The notes under the pieces were generated by a model. That model was not told the origin of the DNA and did no database searches. It saw nothing but the letters and a program-made list of their open reading frames with translations. Below, one piece after another: positions 1-12,800 of a stretch of DNA of 64,000 nt. The position numbers and the translations under genes are program-made. Positions within the stretch are counted from its first letter, which is position 1, and every line of letters starts with the position of its first letter. Origin of the DNA: Nelumbo lutea (lineage: Eukaryota > Streptophyta > Magnoliopsida > Proteales > Nelumbonaceae); the NCBI GenBank assembly GCA_022828595.1, contig JAKGHH010000003.1, positions 99,781,583 to 99,845,582 of the forward strand, written 5' to 3'.

Positions 1-3000
1 ATGTGTCCACCAACTATATATACATTCTGAAAGTGGAAATTAAACAAATGGTCAATGATGTTAACTGGGTATCCATAAAGTTCATTATTTTCATTGAAAT
101 GATAAAGAGAAGATCAAGAAGATATAAGGCTTTAAATATGCATGAGAGTAGCCACTTCTTACGGGAATTGCCGAAGGATAGCTTTCTTTCCTTCTCTTTT
201 CTCAAGTTCATCATATTCTATCTGGTAATCTACTCCATTCTCTGAATAAACTTCCTTGATAAGTTACTAATAAAAAAGAATGAAAGGAGGGAGCACCAAG
301 CACATAAATACCAGTGGTTGATGGGAAACATGAATGATGAGGAGAACCACCCTCAACTTCATAGAAAAAGGTAACTCCTCTTCCAAAGTTTTCTGCACAA
401 TATTTCTTTCCTGGGAATTAAGGATCTAAGAATACGCTGAACATATCATAGTCAATGACCACTTATCAAGGCCCACCATGACCTCTCCCAAGTTCCTTGG
501 GTGAATGGTTGCACTTAAAGATTCATGAATTCATTCAGCTTTTAGTTTACAAGGTTGTATCATACTTCAATGATTCATGTCAAAATTGTCTTGAGCAATA
601 TGATTCAGTTAATCCTCAAAAAGGGCACCTACCCAAAAGGTTAATTAAAAGAAAAGATAATAGAACGTACAGTTAATAATGGAAATGTGTTTCATATGGT
701 AGGTGACTAAAATCAGATATTATACAACAAAAACATCATAAGATTATCTGAGTTTTTTCTTTTTTTAAATTCTTCTTCATTGATAATCTATTCTATGAGC
801 ATTTCAAAGAACAGGAAAAATTACTGACCTCAATCATCAAACTTGCCTTCTTCTCTGAAAGAATTATGTTTGCTAAATTAGTCAAAGGTCCGCTGGTCAG
901 CATTGTAACTTTGGATCCTGCATCCATAGTGCTCAAAATGGATCTCACAACTTCTAATGCTAGTGGTTGTCTAACTTCAGGATGATCAGTATCTCTAGGA
1001 GGTCCAAACCTCAGGGAATTTTCTGCTGTATACCTGAAACATCACTACAAATGTCATTCAATGAACTAAAATATGTTCAAGAGAATATGGAATATAAAAA
1101 ATGAAACCAAACAAAGAAAAAATTTAAAAGGTACAGCTTAACCTAGGAACAACAAACCCAAATACCTAACCATCTTTTCTAACTCTCTTGTGCATAAAAC
1201 AATTAACTTTTCCTTGGAGGTGGTTAACAGGAAAGTCAATATATACATGCAAAATGCCCTACATGAGAATGAAGATAAGATACTTTTCCCCATAAGTGCA
1301 TTGTGTGCAATGAAAATGGTAAACCTATCAAATTGATTGATTATTAATTGAACAGTAGTCTCAATCATTGGCACCATTTCTTGAGATTGTCAAAATTAGT
1401 TAGGTGTTTCTCTTGTAATCATTGAGCCTTACCCCTTTTTGTATGGAAAAAGAGTAAAGGTCATTGGGTAGGCTATTCCTTTTTTTAAGAAGATATTATT
1501 AATTATCACTAGGAGGGGGGACGTGAGCCTTACCCCTAAAAGGAAAACATGCACTACAGAAAAACATTTAAAACTAAAACAATGCCTAAAATAGACTACA
1601 TTAATTACACCGAGAGATGAAACCTTTGTTTGGTCTTGAAGACCTATGAATTGACTCTGCTTGTGCCACAGGAGGCAAAGTCTCTTGTTCCACATTGGAA
1701 TTGTGTACCATTTTCTCTCTCCATTATTATCCAATTCTGGTTCTGCTCATCTGTTGTTTCTTTTTTAGAGAAAAGGTATAGTACTTCATCCTTTTCTGTA
1801 CATGTGATCACCCTTTCTGATCTTTCTCGATCTGAGGTTCTATCCTAATTAAATTGACTTCAGCCTCTTGGTTGCAAATTTGTTTTTCTACAGCTGCAAT
1901 TGTTGCTTCAATCTCAAGAGGCATTGCAGCAACTTGGTAGGGCATTTTCTGCACAATCCTTCTAAGTAGGGTCTCACTAATGCATCTCCATTCTGCTACC
2001 TTTAATTTTTCAATTTCCAGTTCATACTCTAATTCACTATCGCTAACCAAGTCATAAAGCACTTTCAGTGCCACATTCTCTACATCAAACATCTAGTGGG
2101 CATTCACCTTACCTATATTTTTTCTCCTTTGCAACCACTATTGCTGCCTTAGTATTTATTTCATACACCCATTAACCCAGTAAGCAACTTCCCCATCATC
2201 AACATTATTTGTACATTTTTCCATTCTGACTTCCAACAAAGACTACTCTTTCTTCTAAAGTAGGTTCGATTTAAGAACCCTTTTCTACCATGATCAAAGA
2301 AGAAGATGGAGCATCCTCTTTAGGATTTCCATCCCTACCACTGGTATGTCTGCATTCGGTTCTAATCACTTCCTTGCCTTTTCCGTGCATCATAGTTTCA
2401 TTCAGAACCTTCCTCTTTTTTTGTTTTTTCTTCTTCCATTGACATTCAGATTCCTCATGGCCTTTCTTATTACAATACTTGCAATAAGAGGGCATGTTCT
2501 CATAGACTATTCTTTGCCATAACCTATCTTTCCTAGAGCCAATCCAAAGACGATAAGGTAAGGTGGTATACTGGACCATCATAGGAAAGATTTTCAAATT
2601 CCAACCCCAAAAAAAAGAAGAATGCAAATAAAGAAAAATTTTGATGGTTTTTGCCAGGTAGCCTAGCCTTTCAATGATTGATGGGTATTTATAATAGGTG
2701 TTATTGGTAGAATCAGACCAAGGAATTCTAGCAAAACCATGACTCTTCCTATGTTGTTGTATGAAATCAATCCCTCTAAATTGAAAAATGAGAAGACCTG
2801 TGCAACATGATTAAATTGGCTTCTTGTTCTGGTGAGGGCCAATAGATGACTACCAATACCTTTCTAAAACAAAGATTTTTCCACCAACTTGAACATTTCA
2901 TTTTGTGGGTGTCAAGGCTAGCCAATGAGTTATCTCTGGCTAAAGGCGAGCTGAGGTCAAATTTTCTAGGGAGAGAGTACACATGCTGGTATACCTATGC

Positions 3001-6000
3001 CCTATTTGTATTAAGGATTTCTGGATTTTTTGTTTCTCTTTCCTCCTTTTTCCCTGTCAAATTCATGTACTCATGAAAAACTTATACTAATTATGAGTAC
3101 TTTAGCAATGCAAAGAATAGAATTATGCACATTACTTAAAGGTTAATCTAACAGAAGATAAGGATACAATAGATGTTGTAGTTTTAGTAGATCTAATACA
3201 CATTAGTTAATAAAAAATATTATTTTTTATTATTATATATAACATTTATTGTCACATCTATACATGCATAGAATCTAACTAGTCCTAATAATTTATCCAA
3301 CACCCATCTACTTCTTACCAGGAAGGTTATTATGGTATGAATTATGGATATTATCTTGGCACTCATAGGAGGAGATGCCATTTGCATTAGTAGTTAATTA
3401 TGGTAGAAAAGAGGTAAATGTGGAATTAGAATCATGAAGGCATATTTTAGAATCAAAGGGTTTAATGGTAACCCAGGAAAAAAGAATACATGCAGTTCCA
3501 TTCAGTAAAAGCAAATTTAGAAGTAGAAAAAGCAAACTATTGATAGCAAAAGTGATGCCAATTGCCAGAAGCAACCACTATTTCTAATTAATTTCGACTA
3601 CACATAATGAAAGAGATATTAATGTGAAGGTGTCCTCATAAATACTGTGGTAGATGAAGTTGATGTGTGCTGCTGAAATGTTGCAGGACTAATGCCTATT
3701 AATCACATTATAAGGAATATTTCCACAAGAATGCTATAAGTCCAATGCTGCTTTAAGGATTCCTTTTGGGAAAGAAACAAAACATCCATAAAATCAACAT
3801 GACCAAGAAGAGGATTCTGAGATAGATAGGCAGGGGAACAACGAAGAATATGAGAAACAAGAGAATATGTGGAAACAAATAGGTTGCACTAATATGCGAA
3901 GAGATGAGGAAAGGTAGAATTAGATGATTTGATGTCAATATGGTACCAACAACCACATAATTAGGAGTATTTGGTGAAAGCTGAAGATGGTAAAATGGAA
4001 ACAGGAAGGACAAAAAAGAAAACGGGATTGTCATAACTTCTGCTTTTTCAACAGAAGTTATGATCCTACATACTACAAAGCAAGAATTGTGTATCTAACA
4101 GACAAATAGTTGTTATAAAGCCTAGGTTTAGTTTTAATGGAGTTAAGCACCTGACTAAGTTGTATTTCTTATTCTGTCATAAGGAATATTATACAAGAAG
4201 TTCTATATTCTTACAGAAGGCACTCCCAGGACATTATCTCTGGTCACAAATATCCCCTCTGACTGCAAGGAAAATGGGTTTTCTCCTTGAATGTTTAATG
4301 TCCTTCAAGATTAGTCCCATATGTAGTTTCAAAAAAACATTGATGCTGCATTATGAATTTGTCCTTAGAAGTTCTGAAAGAAGCCCATATACAAAAAGTG
4401 CTTAGTTAGCATTTAGAAGATTGGGATGAAGACATAGAACAAAGTTACTTATTATACATTAACTACATATTATTAGTTAACCTAAACAAGAATGGATTCA
4501 TTATAACAGGACATCGCAGTTTGGATGTTTAAGTTGGCCAAAAATAAAATACAATGTGTGACAATGTAACCTTGGATTCTAGGGGTACTTCTCACTTCAT
4601 TAATCTTGGAATAAACAGTTCAATTTTTTTCATCGCTAAATTTCCTGTTCAATTCCTAAATACCAATAATTTCATTACGTTTTGCACTGCAAGAAATACT
4701 AATATGGAATTCCAATTTTAAGTTCTAGTTATTGTTTTTTCTGTTTTTGTCTAATGATGATGATGATGTTTTGTTGTGTCAAAAATGACCTACCAAGGAA
4801 ACAACATCAATGTTTATAAGAACATACCTCTAACACAAAAGGAGAGACCAAAGACTTTTATTTCCATTAGTTCTTCCATTTGAGAATCCAAATATGTAAT
4901 TAACCACGTTTGGAATGTGAGCATTCAAGTGAAACAGAAGACTACCCTTCAAAATGCAATTAGCATCAGTATTATATCAAGATGTAAGAAATACCTTCTA
5001 GGGCTCCTTGGAAGATGACGAGCAAACCCATAAAATGTGTCAGAATCAAGAAACCCACCACTTCCATGTGGTATAGCCTTGACATGCTTGCAGCCACCAA
5101 CAGAAGGAAAAGATGGATTTGCCTCACCAATTGCAAACATGTCTCCCAGACCAACTGGAATATCATCACGTCCCATCATATGCAGTACATCATAAACAAC
5201 GTCTATTGTTGCAGCATTTGCCCAGCCTGTGGGACTTATCAATATTCCCTGTTGGAAGAAGAAAAGCCATGCATAAAGGAATGTTACTTGCATCTCACAC
5301 AACTTGAAATGATGGTTGATTAAGTGGTTTCCAATTTAAGTTCAGGAAAAGTATGATGTATTTGAAATTGATTAACATATTTTTTGGTAAATAGGATCAA
5401 GTTGCAAGAAACATGTACTAACTGTTGAAGGTACATCACAAATTGGCATTCCTAGAGAATACATCCAGGTCTTAAGGCTCAGTTTGGAAGGAGTACAAAT
5501 ACTATGTACAGAACAAATACATATAAAACAATACAAAATACAAGGTTTTGCACTCTACATATTTGTATTTGTACTCCTTCCAACTGAGCCTAAGGTTAAA
5601 AAATAATCCACCAACTCCACTGCCCAGATAAAGTAAACAAGTACCAGCATCATGGTATGGGGGCCATGATTAAACATCTTAGTAGCATCATCCACACATT
5701 CATAAGTCAGAATAATCTGGCCATCCAAGCTATACATAGGCAAATTAGCCTTTCTAGGAAAGATACTGTCAAGTTTTTGCCTGTCTTTCCTAATGATGAA
5801 TTGTATTGGGAAAAGAATCTTAATTGTAATTCATATTAGTATTGGAGAAACAGAAACTTCTTTGTTTTCTTTTAATAAAAGAATGACAATTTAAAAGAGG
5901 ATTGGACCTTGATAGAGTGGAGTGGAAAAATAGGATTCATGTAGGTGACCTCCACTGTTTTATGGCTTGGTTGAGTCGAGTTTCCTTTAATGGAAACCCA

Positions 6001-9000
6001 ATCACTTTCAGAGTATCTTTTTATATAAATGATTAAATTTTATATACATCAATAATAAAGATCATTTCGGTCTTCTTTTAACTATGTAAGCAGTAATCAA
6101 GTGATAACCTCATTTCTCACCTCTGTGCTCAGAACATTAGCAATGCAACCACTTAAGCCACCATATGTCTTGACTCATTGATCTATGTGCCAGGGGTACC
6201 AGCCAGGCAAAGCAATGACCCAGATGGTACTTTGAATGCACTTTACTTATATAATTCAAAACCAATGAAATTAAAAAAAATAATAATAATAATAGAAAGG
6301 GAAAACAACCATACCTTGAGGTTTATTACTTCAACAGGTACTTTCAGGAGATAGATTAAAGAGAGAAAGTCTCCAGCACTCATATCCATGTCAAAAATAA
6401 CAGGTTTTCCTAATTTTCTTGTTCCAAAATCTGGTTTGTACATAATCTCTTTATAGTAAGGAAATTGGGTTGCAAAATTAAATCTTCCAGATTGCTCAGG
6501 GAGGTTTAGAACCTGCATTTCCCAACACATAGAATTTTCATTTATCTATGTGTGATTACTGAAGAAATACCAAAATTTAAACATAAAAACGCTATAAAAG
6601 GAACACTCAGAATCATTTACATCCAAGAAGCTTTTAAAAAATTCTCTTTCCAGCAGACTGCCAATATCCTGATTTGGTTTTGCCTTTGTAGCAACGAGAA
6701 CATGTACTGCTTCTGTACCGTTTATCTCCTTTGTGTAACCATCCTGCTTGCAATGTAAAATTAGATGATAGAATTCTCTTGTATTTAAGGTGAAACTAAC
6801 TTAATCTTCCTACAATATCATGAACCAACTGGAAATGCATTACCAAAAAAAAAGGGAAAAGGGGGACATTATTGTTTGATTTAAAGTCAAGACAAGCACT
6901 GTGCATTTATCAGATTAAACCAAGAAAAAAATTCTAAGAGCATCTCGCCCCATAAGGCCTGGTTTGTAACTAGATACATTTTCCATCAGATGATTCATGA
7001 CTAATTTTATTCTGCTTCAGAGAAAAGTCAACAACCAATTACCTGACATCTTCCTTTCCCATTCTTCACTAAGCAGAAGGGATCCTGAATTCCCATCTGA
7101 ACATGGCCACTATGTACTCCATTTTTCTGTAAATTAAACATTGGAATTTTGTGACCATCAAAAAACGGATTTGAGCCATCTGATATCCCGAATGGGTTGT
7201 TTGATGTCACTATTGTAATGTTCATATACTCCATCTCAGCAAATTCATTTTCCCCATCAAGGTTGTGCAAGTTATGCATGATTGACACAGCTACACCAGA
7301 TGTAAATGAGTCCCACATGAAATGGCTCTGCAAGAGGTTATCCTAATTGATTAGCTCAATTCAATCACTGAAAGAGTACCACTAATCATTTTATGCTAAT
7401 TTACTTGTGTATTTAACTTTATTTTTTGATAGGAAATGACAATTTCCAATCATTAAAATTTAAAATCATTACATTACATATCAGTCATTCCATAGTTGGA
7501 ATGCTGATCCCAACAACAGATCCACTGTCACAATACAGCCCAGAAAAGTTCACTGTGAAATGCTAGAACATAAAAACATAGTTGCAGAGAGGAATAGCAA
7601 TCAATGCAATAAAACAAAGCATCAGTTATAAACTACCCTATAGAATTGGTTGTAACCCCAAATATCACGGATCATTTTCAAGGACTTGAAGCAGTATTGT
7701 GACTCATAAGTATGTTGTCTCTGTTCAAATTCCATGAAAAAATTCTCTGTTGTAGGAATAGTGTTTGTTGCATCCAACGGAACAAGAGTGACTGGGATTC
7801 CAGAATGGAAAACCTATAATCAAACAAAATATCAAAATATTTGTAAGCATCTAAAAGTATATGCAATAAATTAAGGAAAATACTTAAATTTTATTGAGAT
7901 ACATAGTTTTTTCCCTTCTGTTTTATACAGTAAACTGTCCTAGCTATATTTTCATAATGTCCATTGAATAATCTACATTCAAAAAATTGTATTACCTGGT
8001 ATGCTGCAAAAGGATCTCCAAAGATATTGAATTCAGCATATGGGTTGCTGTTAAAGGCTGAATATAGATTGCCAAGATCACTACACTGTTTAGGCTTGCA
8101 AGTGAAGATGGATTTCTTAGGACAGGAACCTGTTGGGTTGCTAGACCTCACACCACCACCCATGACATAAATGTGCTCAGTGTTCTTCTTCAGATGAGGA
8201 TTATTCATGAGGAAAATGGCAAAGTTTGTATGTGCCCCAATAATGAGTACAGTGACAGGACCCTTTGATATTGTATCTATCATCACTCTTTGTGCAGTAG
8301 GTTGCTGAAGAGGCAAATATTGTCTGTTCCCCTGCTTCAACAACAATAATGTGTAGGAGCTAGATATTAGAATGCAGAGAAGATACAAAAGCCTACAGGC
8401 ATGTAATATAGTAATAAGTTGCTCTTCCCCATCAAACCCCATATGTTCTTACAATCTGCTAAAAGCATCTAAGAAGACGGTGAAAACTACCAAAATGATT
8501 ACCTGTGGAAGGAATCCTCTCCGTATTCCATAATTTGTATCAACATTTAATCGCCCCCGTAAGGGGATAGCTTGTCTATACCTACAACCTCCAGCAGTTG
8601 AGAGCCCCTAACAAAGAATGTTCAGACACTAATAAAATCAATAACAAACAAGGATATCCATTGACTCAGGGAGTCAACTGATTTTTCAAATACAACATCC
8701 CATCAAAATTTCAAAACCCAGATTCACTCTGAAAGTTATGAACAAGATAGATATTTAGAGTAATTTGCAGAGGATTCATTCAAGGAAATACTCTATCTTG
8801 ATGGCATGTTACACATGAAACTGAGAAAAAAACATAGCAGGTTGTACATTTAACCTGTTCAATTATTGGAAGATATCCTCCAACATCTGGGAGGATGGTA
8901 CCATTTGGTAATATTCCACCTTCACCTCCAATGCCAACTGCAATGTCATCACGACCCATCATGTAAAGAATGTCATATATTTGATTCACAGAATGCCCGG

Positions 9001-9428
9001 CATTAGTCCATGCATTGGTGTTGATAGTGATTGCCTACAGAAAGATAATAACTTGGATGAAGAAATATAAGGCAACACCTAGAAGCACTGAATTTCAGAC
9101 TATCTCATAAACTAACATTTTCAAGACCAAACGTTGTCTGTACTCTCCTTTACCCATTTGTCTTTCTAACAGAAATATTCAATCATATAAAGCTCTTGGT
9201 GCAGCCCACCAACCAGTGTTAAAAATTCAATAATAAGAGACAGAGGAACAATACCTGCAAGTCCATTTCTGATCTGTTCTGCTTCAACAGATAGAGAAGA
9301 GCAAAGATATCATCAGTATCGACGTCAGTATCCAAAAGGATCCGTCGAGGCAAAGCATTAACAGAGGAAATATCTGCCCCCAGAACTCCAAACAAAAACA
9401 GTAACCAGAGAAGCCTCCCCAGCAACAT
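1..9428 (-). CDS. NSH3: NSH3-type extracellular nucleoside hydrolase, tandem domains, 3' end outside window
   Basis: Inosine/uridine-preferring nucleoside hydrolase family; the plant NSH3 type is apoplastic and cleaves nucleosides to base and ribose. Exons read by eye (minus strand): 9428-9255, 9034-8855, 8607-8503, 8331-7996, 7813-7637, 7327-7043, 6743-6621, 6512-6315, 5248-4995, 1033-829, 26-1 and onward. All have GT-AG borders, and the frame stays open for 687 residues; about 200 C-terminal residues expected from the family are missing beyond position 1. Residues 1-18 look like a signal peptide. Domain 1 starts with DTDVDTDD (residues 33-40), the Ca/ribose-binding aspartate motif. Domain 2 starts with DMDMSAGD (501-508), which has lost part of that motif. 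[15 protein letters not shown] and [16 protein letters not shown] mark equivalent places in the two domains. The last 26 bases encode NVYIVGGH, as expected after the LMIE end of exon 10. Intron 9 is about 3.96 kb. The start at 9428 gives the signal peptide directly. Confidence 0.93.
1808..2990 (-). pseudogene. LINE ORF1-like fragment (DUF4283/CCHC knuckle) inside NSH3 intron 9
   Basis: The minus strand encodes a stretch ending in a zinc knuckle, [15 protein letters not shown] (about 2500-2450), preceded by [21 protein letters not shown]. That arrangement (DUF4283-like region, then V-x-YE-x-P and CxxCxxxGHxxxxC) is typical of ORF1 proteins of plant L1-type LINEs and related gag-like genes. Upstream fragments in other frames (2990-2640) include [19 protein letters not shown], so the ORF is broken by frameshifts and stops. 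A 94-codon open stretch at 2092-1808, rich in Glu and Lys, may be its tail. It lies in the same strand as the host gene. No reverse transcriptase is visible in the intron, so this is a truncated or rearranged copy. Confidence 0.6.
5476..5590. mobile_element. Tourist-like MITE in NSH3 intron 8
   Basis: A 115-bp element with almost perfect terminal inverted repeats (GGCTCAGTTTGGAAGGAGTA at the left; the same with one T missing at the right) flanked by TAA on both sides. The 3-bp TAA target duplication and the GGCTCAGTTTGG start fit PIF/Harbinger-type Tourist MITEs. Related copies lie at 13813-13920, 23298-23522 and about 23939-24612. Confidence 0.85.
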
Positions 9429-9946
9429 TGACGTGTTGTATAGCAGCCGAGTATGAGCAATTCCTTCACTCGAAAGAGAATTGCTTTTATCAATACAACT
9501 GTTCTATCAATCACCCAGTTCTGAAAACGTCAGAAAAGGCACCCACCAGTTATTAGTTGAAAGAAGCATAGCATATGGGGATGGGAACGAAAAAGAAAAG
9601 GCAAAGATAGGGAAGAAGAGACAAAAGGAGTTAATAAAGATGAAAAGTGGAGTATGTTGTGATATTTGTGTGCCGGAGATTCGTCTAGAAATGTAGCAGG
9701 GATGCCGGAGAAGAAGAGACAGATTGACAGAGCATTGACAGGAATCAGCTTGTCATCTTTATTACTAGATTCTTGAAGAGAAAGGAAGAGAGAGAGAGAG
9801 AGAGATAAATGTCGGAAGACACGAGGGGGTGGGGGAATCCTTTGATATTTTATATAGTTGAGTGTTCTAAGTGAGTTGTTTATTGGGAGTCTCTCTGTTT
9901 GGGAAGAAAGCCTGTAGAGAGACTAAGAGGAGAGTTGAGGATATCT

Positions 9947-9984
<38 letters not shown>

Positions 9985-10140
9985 TGTGCAGTTAATTGTG
10001 TTGGTAATGTCAATGGTGGCTAAAGCTAAAAGCGTTCTATAGTGATTGAAGATTTGTTTAATTCGGTTGATTTCTTTTTGCAGGTTGGGGAGTAAACGCA
10101 GTGGAACTGATGTGCTCTTGGACATTTATAAATGGATGGA
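9429..10140 (-). promoter_or_regulatory. 5' flank and probable 5' UTR/promoter of NSH3, with GA/CT runs
   Basis: This is the sequence directly upstream of the NSH3 start codon. It contains two GA microsatellites (9788-9805 and 9947-9984), which read as CT runs in the gene's sense, a common feature of plant core promoters and 5' leaders. No clear TATA box or transcription start could be assigned, and the short open frames across it look like chance. The assignment rests on position only. Confidence 0.4.
9947..9984. repeat. (GA)n microsatellite
   Basis: An AG/GA run of about 38 bases with one GG interruption near 9975, upstream of NSH3. Confidence 0.95.
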
Positions 10141-10539
10141 TTGAGATTCTTCTTCTACTATAATATTGTTGTTTGCTTTTGGAAGCTGAAGGGGAAGGCG
10201 GCAGAGACTTGTTTAATACAATGTATACACTTAACCCACGCTTTGGTTTGAAAGTGGAAATCCATGGTAGACTGCTCTCTGCTTCTGCTTCTGGTCAGAC
10301 TGTTTATCATGATTATGTATCAGAATACAAACAAAGTGTCGGAGAGTCAGTTACTTGCAAAAAGAATGCTGTCAGTCGTTGAATGGAGGAGTCATGCTCT
10401 TATCATCTCATCGTCATTCGTCACAATCCATCACTCCATACGTCAAAATCAGGCACGCAAAATATAAAACTGAAAGCTGACTTTGGGGTATATGCTGATT
10501 CCTCTTATCGCATTTTTATCAGACTTTATTACTTTTTTC

Positions 10540-10936
10540 GTATTAAAATTTTATATTTAAAATATAAAATATTAATATATATTCATGATTGAGTCGGTTC
10601 AGTTTTGGTCGATTTATAAATGATTAAATCGGAATTGACCCAATTTGGTTGGATTGAGAAATCGCTGAACCAAAACCAATCGGAAATACTAGAAAACCGA
10701 CCAATTCGAGTCGAATTGGGTCAGATTGGTACGTTTTCATCAGTTTGATGAACAACCCTAGATTAAATTAATTATTGTTATTTTTGTATTGTAAAAAATT
10801 ATTAAAAATAATATATAAAATATAAATAATTATTAATTATATAAAAAATTGAAATATAAAACAATTGTATAATCATATATTTCTATTGTTTAACTTTCGC
10901 TTAACAAGGCCCATGCATCGCATGGGTCCTCGCTAG
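10540..10936 (+). mobile_element. Helitron-like element, 3' terminus at 10936 (copy 1)
   Basis: The right end has a perfect 7-bp hairpin (CCCATGC at 10910-10916, GCATGGG at 10920-10926) followed by TCCTCG and CTAG, with T as the next base. That is the classic Helitron 3' end: stem-loop, short spacer, CTRR, insertion before T. The body resembles 29467-30323, including CAGTTTGATGAACAACCCTA against AAGTTTGATAAACAACCCTA, which supports a family. The 5' end is not resolved, so the start given is the first position that still looks similar between copies. No Rep/helicase coding is seen; it is non-autonomous. Confidence 0.65.
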
Positions 10937-12482
10937 TTTCTATCAGTAGTGATTTTTGTGTTTATGAGAACTATCTCCCCTATTCATCTCCGATGCCTCA
11001 CATCCAAAAATAATTGGAATCAGCCTAACAGGAGAAATTGTCATTTGTTGTGATTCCTCTTTGGAGTCCAATTTCTAACCGATTTATAAATTTCTTAGAA
11101 ATTGGCCAACCAAATAACAAAATAATTGAAGATTTTGGAATTGCTAATGTCTCTCTGATGTGGCACTGATTTATGAAAAACCACCATCAATTCCAAACAC
11201 CACCTTCATTGCCAAATATAAAAATGGAAAGATCTAGGGTAAATTACAGATATGTACCTGTACTTTGGGGGTAGTGACAGATAGGTATCCTGAACTTTCA
11301 ATTGCAACAGTTGAGTACCCTGAACTCTCAAAAATAGACACTTGGGTCCATCCATTAGTATTCTGTCAATTAAACATTATATAATCTCAAAAATGCCCTT
11401 CTTGTGTATTTTTTAGATCATTCTATAGAGTAAAATTATCATCAAAGAACGCTGTTGTTGGACAATTTGAATATGTTATTTGCTGTGCATGTGAGAATGT
11501 CATTGTAGAGAGACGTTCGGTTATTTGAGAATGATCTCAGAAATACACGAGAAAGGTATCTTTTGGTATTATGTAATGTTTAACTGATGGAATACTAACA
11601 TATGGACCCAAGTGTCTATTTTTAAAAGTACAGAATACTCAAGTGTTGCAATTTAAAGTTCAGGTACCTATCGTCACTACCCCCAAAATATAAGATACTT
11701 ATCTATAATTTACAAAAAAATCTATGATACTAAAAAGACATGTGACCAATCAAAACCCCATGAAAAATATACGTGATGCTGTTATATGGAAATCACTGTT
11801 TTTCATAGGACAAGTGAATAATCTCAACCACAAATCTTATGGGACCCGGTGTCCTAATAGGAACACATACCAATACAAAGGGGTTGTATGGTCACCTTTC
11901 ATTCTATATCATAAAATGACATACAACTGCCTATATTTTATTTATTTTTTCGACACAAAAAGATAAATGCATGGATAATATGATTCAGCTTCCTTACATT
12001 CCACCTGTCGCTTGTCATTGAGGGTGCAAGTCAGGTTGGTCCAAGTTAAAAGTTTACACTGTTTTGGATTTGGACTTTGGGTTGGGCCCTTTGACAAAAT
12101 CCCAACCATAACCTACAGTAGAATTAGCTGTTTTACTAATATATACTATCAACAAATTCTGCTGACTCACAAAAAGCCAAAAGAGCTTTAATCCCCAGGG
12201 AGCTAGCCTTTCTAATTAAACCATCGATGACGGCCACCATTCAGTTTGGAATTCTGCTGCTTTCTGCATGCAATACACAGATCATGTTTGAACGTGTTGG
12301 GACAGTTTTTTTTTTCTTTTCTGTTGAGAGGAGATCACAACTCCAACTTCAACTTCGAACTGAGTTAAGTAAACCATCAAAGAGCCAGGAAAAGAAAAAA
12401 CAAAAGTGCAGCATATGACCAAACTACTATTAATTATATGATAAGGGTGAGCACAGATCGATTTAGTTCAGTTAGCTGGGAA
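10937..12482. other. Intergenic, no gene seen outside the foldback element
   Basis: Apart from the foldback element at 11236-11712, the open frames here (for example 11724-11966 and 12227-12418) are short, AT-rich and match no family recognised by eye. There is a T-rich stretch near 12307. Confidence 0.5.
11236..11712. mobile_element. Long-TIR foldback element (Mutator-like MITE), family 1
   Basis: Left arm starts AGGGTAAATTACAGATATGT; right arm ends with the inverse (ATCTATAATTTAC). The arms pair over more than 100 bp, for example CTTTGGGGGTAGTGACAGAT on the left against ATCGTCACTACCCCCAAAAT on the right, and TAGACACTTGGGTCCAT against ATGGACCCAAGTGTCTA. Flanks GAAAGATCT and AAAAAATCT match at 7 of 9, consistent with a worn 9-bp duplication. 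No coding capacity. Confidence 0.7.
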
Positions 12483-12490
12483 CTTACTCT

Positions 12491-12792
12491 CAGGGGGTGT
12501 TAATTGTACTCGATTTGGTCCAATATGATCCAGTCCAATGAATATTTTGGATCATTCTGGACTGATCCAATTTAATGTCTGGATCATCTAATTTGTTCAA
12601 ATTTGTTATGATTTAGATTGGTTTCAATTCAAACCTGGTCTATTGACACCTATATTCTTTATCTTATATCAATGGATCAGATATTGGCTTAATTCAATCC
12701 AATCCAATATGTCTTGTTGGTCCATCCAATCCGTCCAAATTAATTTTATACTGGGCGGAGTCCAATCCATAACCTGTCCATTGACACCCTTA
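12491..12792. mobile_element. Non-autonomous hAT-like element
   Basis: About 302 bp with short terminal inverted repeats (CAGGGGGTGTTAAT and ATTGACACCCTTA) flanked by 8-bp repeats CTTACTCT (12483-12490) and CTTACTCC (12793-12800), 7 of 8 identical. The interior repeats short ATCCAAT/GGATCA motifs in both orientations, as subterminal repeats of hAT elements do. No transposase. Confidence 0.7.
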
Positions 12793-12800
12793 CTTACTCC

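Noticed and set aside
8332..8442. Extension of NSH3 exon 4 into an upstream open frame
   Set aside because: The conserved protein continues from exon 3 at GNRQY, with an acceptor CAG at 8334-8332.
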